Assembly: GCF_018687715.1 (NCBI RefSeq)
Contig: NC_056756.1
Coordinates: forward strand, 38,846,480 to 38,910,479
DNA: 64,000 nt
Direction: 5' to 3'
Origin: Carya illinoinensis
Taxonomy: Eukaryota; Streptophyta; Magnoliopsida; Fagales; Juglandaceae
Under the pieces are notes generated by a model. That model was not told the DNA's origin and did not search any database. It saw nothing but the letters and a program-made list of their open reading frames with translations. Below, in pieces: positions 60,092 to 64,000 of the stretch; positions within the stretch are counted from its first letter, which is position 1, and each line of letters begins with the position of its first letter. A program made the translations under genes and the position numbers.

Positions 60092-61491
60092 TGTTGAATC
60101 CAAGATTTCAAGTTTTGTATAATTATATATCTACATATGGATTTTGATGATAACAAATGAATTCAAAGAATAAAGAAGTCTCAAACTCAAGTTGTCTACA
60201 CAATAGAGTCAAGCACATCAAAGAAACAAGCATGAGCAAGAAGGGAACTAATTCACATTAAAATTATAGAGTAATGTTTTAAATCTCTTAAAAATTCGAA
60301 ATTAAGATTAAGACTCAAAATTAATATTTTATCATAAAACATTAAAATACATTTCCTACATGTGCATGAATATTTTGAAAATTAAAATTGAAAATTTTGA
60401 AAGATGATTGATTGTCATCTTTCAAATGTGCATACCTTGATTAAAGGGTTGAATTTTGAAAATATCAAAGATGATTGATTGTCATCTTTCACATGTGAAT
60501 GTTTTATTTGAATATTTTCAAAAGTGATTGATACTTTTTTTGACTTATGCAAAAGGTAGATGTTTTGTTTGATATATTTGAAAAGTAAAGTGTGCTCCTT
60601 TTGTTATATGCAAAAACTAAAAAGATTAGGTTTGAAAAATTTGAAAAGTAAAATGTGCTCCTTTTGTCATATGCAAAAAGTAAAAGATTAGGTTTGAAAT
60701 ATTTGAAAAGTAAAGTGTGCTCCTTTTGTCATATGCCAAAAGTAAAAGATTAGGTTTGAAATTTTAAAAAATGAATGATGTTGTCTTTGACAATTGAAAA
60801 AGAAAAACCTTTTATTTGAATTTTTTGAAAAAGTGAATGATGTTGTCTTTGACATGTGAATCTTTTTAAATTTGAATATGAAATCTCATATGCCTATAAA
60901 TAGATCATTTGAGAGCTTCACATTCACAACATCAAGAGCATACAACATTCATTCAAAACTTTCATTCTCTCTTCTCTAAGTATTGAGCCTTAATCCTTAT
61001 TCATTTTGAGAGATATAGTTTGTACTGTATTCTTCTTATTTCACTCATTGAGAAGTGTTTTCTAATAACCTACCCACTATCAGCTCTTGTATCAGTAAAA
61101 GGGTGTGTATAACCCTTGTGCGTGTAGAAAATGTTCTACACAAGGAATAGTTGAATCACAACGTGTAAGGTGATTGCAAGTGTAGAGGGTGTTCTACACG
61201 GATCCTTTGTAGCGGTGTTGTTCAAAGGTGTGATAGGTTTCTATCTCTACCTGAAGGGGGTTGAATAGTGAATTTGAAGATCCTCAAGGGGTAACTTGAA
61301 GCGAGGACGTAAGCAGTGGGGCCGAACCTTGTTAACATACTGAGTTTGCTTCTCTCTTACGCTTACTCTTTATATTTATTACTGTTTTGTATTTTGTTTA
61401 TATTTTATATTGTATATTTGATTTATAATTGTTATTTTTTTTAAATACAACTCAATTCACCCCCCCTCTTGTGTTAGTCATCTGGGTAACA
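60092..61491 (+). repeat. Copia-4 3' LTR
   Basis: 1400 bp from TGTTGAATCC to CTGGGTAACA, preceded by the purine tract. It carries about 64 extra bases near 60430-60495, where the phrase AAGATGATTGATTGTCATCT occurs twice. The 5' LTR has it once. Confidence 0.93.
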
Positions 61492-62199
61492 ATAATAATA
61501 TAATATTATTTTTTAACAATACTATTTTTTTTCATATTTTGCCACTACACTAAACATATGTTAATTAATAATTTAAAAATTATATAGTTAGTATTAACAT
61601 TTGAATACGAACAACTAAAAGTTTAGAATAAAATATGGGTTTGATTTGTGAACAATGACTAGCTAAATTTGGATTTTCCCTTGCATTTACTATAGCTCAG
61701 AGTTTCACCTAAAAGATTTTAACTAATCCAATACAACTCATTTAAGTAGGACTTAACTATATTTTAGAATTTATTGTCCAATGTCAGTGCTCTAAAAACC
61801 AACCAATGTCATTTTTTTTTTTTTTCAAAGCAATTATGAGTACATGGAACAAGGTCATATGCCACTGAGTTCTTCAGAGGATGGGACATCGAAGATGAAG
61901 CACAACCGTATTCTTCCATGATATTGGCCAAATCTTTATTGGAGGTGATTGAAATTAGTCATAGAAATCACCGAACTTCACCATCAACTCTATAAATCCC
62001 AAGCTAAAAAGAAAATCCCAAACCAAAAAGCACCATTAACTCTATAAAATCCCAAACCAAAAAGCAAAACACTCCTCTCTTTCCTTGATAGAAGACGATG
62101 ACCCAAAAATCACTTGCAACTCAATTGTCTTCAAACTCCCTCTTATTCTGCACCCTCCTTCACTGCAATCTGATAAGTTAGTTATGTAAGTTTTAAGTC

Positions 62200-62407
62200 G
62201 TTTGGATTGAGAAATCATCTCATCTCATCATTACAACTTCTCTAAATTTTCACACAAAATATAATAAACAATTCAATTTTTTTAAATCTTAATTCAACTT
62301 TTTCAAATCTCAAAATAATAATAATATTAAAAAATAATATTATAACAATATTTTATTCAACTTTCAACTTTTATTTAAAATCATCTCACCTCATCTTACT
62401 ATCAAAC
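62200..62407. mobile_element. Small AT-rich MITE (Fagales-type), copy 2
   Basis: The ends GTTTGGATTGAGA and, in reverse complement, GTTTGATAGTAAGA flank a body that includes CATCTCATCTCATC and, in reverse complement, AAAGTTGAATAAAATATT. The body matches 22175-22366 in the other orientation. No TSD was found. Confidence 0.65.
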
Positions 62408-62589
62408 AACCCAGTTTTATCCCTTTGTTTGCAAAAAAAGTTTTAGTTTTATTCATTTGTTTGCAAAAAGGCTCAATTTTATCCCTCTATTTGAGGGATT
62501 TTTTTTGTATGAAAAAAAAAATTCTAGTTTTCTGAATTTTTCTGCTAAATCTACAGACAAATTTGATAGTCTTCGTATCTTGGTAGACT

Positions 62590-63300
62590 CAATGGCACGG
62601 GGAGCTTTGTTGCGAAAAACACCACACCCACAAATATTGATAACGAGACAAACAATCAAAACAATAATGCAGAAACACAATAAACAAACACATACACGAC
62701 ACACATAATTTAATATGGTTCAACAACATAACTATGTCTATAGAGCTACAGGAGATTTTGTTCAAATGAAATAACAAACACATAGTGAGTTACAAGAGTT
62801 TCCCTCTACTCATAAAATCTCAACTCTCTCTAGAGCTTTTTCTCTCTCTTTTGTGCTCAACATGCCGTTCACTCTCTTTGTTCACAATTTGATTCACATA
62901 GAATATAAATATTACATATTTATAGAAAAATGCTTCAGAAATCCTAATCTGCCAAAACCCCTTTATTCACTCAAGTGGAGTATGGAGCACACCTTGAGCG
63001 AACAATCTGTCCAACATTGGCTTGAGCCAACTATCAAGCACACCTTGAGGAAACACTAAGATTGTGATTGTTCAAGCCCACTATTATGTGCGCCTTAAAC
63101 AAACAATCTGTTTGACCTTCGCTCGAGTGTTGAATGGAACAATAGTCAAGCGAACAATCTACTTGGCGTTTCTTAGGCTCACAAAACTAGGCTCCACAAA
63201 CCCAACAAGCTTCATACAAAGGGTTTTCGCAAAGAGGGAGGGCTTCAGAGCTATTTTGCAGTGGGGGAGCTTCACAGTGAGCTAGCTATGCGGGGGGTCA
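62590..63300. repeat. Possible decayed LTR sequence
   Basis: Phrases such as TTTAATATGGTTCAACAACA, GAGTTACAAGAGTTTCCCTC and CAACTCTCTCTAGAGCTTTT resemble LTR regions of plant Copia elements that contain a CGTGGTTCGGC-like leader. The second half has repeated CTTGAGC / AACAATCTG phrases. No paired LTR, primer site or coding domain is present in the window, so this is a weak call. Confidence 0.35.
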
Positions 63301-63493
63301 GGGTGAGTTCTTTGCTTCTAAGTCTTCGCACAAGGGGCCAAGAGGTGTTGGGCTCTCTTGTTTGAACCAAACCATGACGTGGAAATAATCAATTAGTGTT
63401 TGGTGTAGAAAATTAAATTGACATTGTTTAGAAATTTTTCTTGTTTTTATTGTTAATTAAAAAATTGTGATGAGCAATAAAAATTATCAATTA

Positions 63494-64000
63494 TGTAGGG
63501 GGAATTTTTCCTAGGATACTAAGCCCGAGGACACAGGCCCAACCCAGGCGATAGAAACACTTCCCCTAAAGACATGGCAAGCTTCAGGAGCCCAACCCAT
63601 TACTTTGAGGCCCGAACCCACTTGGCCTCCCGACGGCCCACCCGAGAACCATAACATGGACGAGGGTATCGGATCCGGACTGAGCGCGGTCTAAGGAATA
63701 CAGGGAGCCCCTCAGACAGGGGAAAGAGAACACGTCACTTCGATGGAACTCCACGCTTAGGCAACACCAGGAAGCCACACCCCTTTAATTGTTTCACCAA
63801 AAGATCATGTTGCATTAAACGAGGTCTGCCAAACAACACTGCTCCACTCAGTCACAGGTCATGAGCCCCTGATCCCGAATGCAGGTATAAAAGCAACCCC
63901 CAAACACTAAAAGGGGGCTCTTTCTGGTTGGAATGTGTTTACCCTAACTACCTACAGTCTTTCTTCTTCTCCATTAGCTTTACTGACTTAGGCATCAGAG
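63494..64000 (+). mobile_element. 5' part of an LTR, probably Gypsy, running off the window
   Basis: The candidate start TGTAGGGGGG at 63494 opens GC-richer sequence unlike its AT-rich neighbour. A TATA element TATAAAAG lies at 63886-63893, followed by GCAACCCCC and a pyrimidine-rich leader. The last bases GACTTAGGCATCAGAG resemble the GACTTGAGCGTCGGAG phrase near the 3' end of many plant Gypsy LTRs. Primer site and coding region would lie beyond the window, so type and boundaries are provisional. Confidence 0.6.
63886..63893 (+). promoter_or_regulatory. TATA box of the terminal LTR
   Basis: TATAAAAG lies about 115 bases before the window end inside the GC-richer LTR, the expected place for the U3/R promoter. 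Confidence 0.6.

Larger units (their letters stand above)
52912..61491 (+). mobile_element. Copia-4, full-length SIRE/Maximus-like retrotransposon
   Basis: An 8580-bp Ty1/Copia element with perfect TSD ATAAT (52907-52911 and 61492-61496), LTRs of 1330 and 1400 bp, primer site, gag, pol and a long region between RNase H and the 3' LTR. Large LTRs, a long gag with coiled coil, and an extra 3' region fit the SIRE/Maximus group. The purine tract AAAAAGGGGGAGA lies at 60078-60090. Stops and shifts break gag and pol. It sits inside a small MITE, so the MITE is older. Confidence 0.95.
52784..61792. mobile_element. PIF/Harbinger-like MITE, split by Copia-4
   Basis: The left end GAGCATTCGTATTAG at 52784 and the right end, in reverse complement GAGCACTGACATTGG at 61792, are imperfect inverted repeats flanked by TAA on both sides (52781-52783 and 61793-61795), the 3-bp TSD of PIF/Harbinger elements. 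Removing Copia-4 with one TSD copy leaves an element of about 424 bp, a normal Tourist-like MITE size. It carries no coding sequence. Confidence 0.75.
61796..63493. other. Intergenic stretch with small repeats
   Basis: No gene is supported. It holds a MITE (62200-62407) and a stretch at 62590-63300 that resembles retrotransposon LTR sequence. Open frames are short and lack recognisable domains. Confidence 0.5.

Noticed and set aside
62453..62783. Open frames on both strands near 62.5 kb
   Set aside because: Both strands are open over the same AT-rich DNA, and the translations carry no family signature.

Overview
This window is plant nuclear DNA, almost certainly from a woody eudicot. It holds only two host loci, both with GT-AG introns, embedded in nested retrotransposons. 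Two AT-rich miniature elements (22175-22366 and 62200-62407) resemble a family I associate with Fagales (walnut, oak or birch relatives). That placement is recall and inference, not something the sequence proves.

Layout. 1-3612: 5'-truncated, decayed LINE (LINE-A). 5037-13471: complete Copia element on the minus strand (Copia-1, TSD AATCT), with a truncated Athila-like Gypsy element inside its gag (about 9633-12731). 14600-20454: full-length LINE (LINE-B) with a perfect 14-bp TSD. 22556-27772: Copia-2, whose RT is interrupted by a 397-bp hAT-like MITE. 29692-41973: a ten-exon subtilisin-like protease pseudogene. Its intron 4 holds a 57-bp-arm hairpin, a 1.7-kb hAT-like element and a further TIR-bounded element. 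Its intron 7 holds Copia-3 (35670-40629, TSD CTCGC). 42593-51479: the one apparently intact host gene, for the chloroplast ribosome hibernation factor PSRP1 (minus strand, five exons, 323 codons). Its intron 3 carries a full-length LINE-C (43309-49118, 13-bp TSD). 52784-61792: a PIF/Harbinger-like MITE split by Copia-4 (52912-61491, TSD ATAAT), an 8.6-kb SIRE/Maximus-like element with a decayed antisense coiled-coil reading frame between pol and the 3' LTR. 63494-64000: start of an LTR that runs off the window.

Working order. No mobile element here looks autonomous: every polyprotein carries stops or frameshifts. The paired LTRs still agree at roughly 94-95 percent in Copia-1 and Copia-3 (counted by eye), and target-site duplications survive for nine insertions, so the order of events is readable: Harbinger MITE then Copia-4; Copia-1 then Athila; Copia-2 then the GTACCGG-rich MITE; hAT element and Copia-3 into subtilase introns; LINE-C into a PSRP1 intron. 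PSRP1 keeps an open frame and intact splice sites. The subtilase keeps all four catalytic-site motifs but has several frameshifts, a premature stop and a probable lost splice acceptor.

I found no CRISPR, operon, rRNA or functional tRNA gene. The nearest things to unusual systems are the antisense frame in Copia-4, the inverted-end element at 31996-32867 that carries a primer-binding-site-like motif, and the 57-bp hairpin at 30776-30924.
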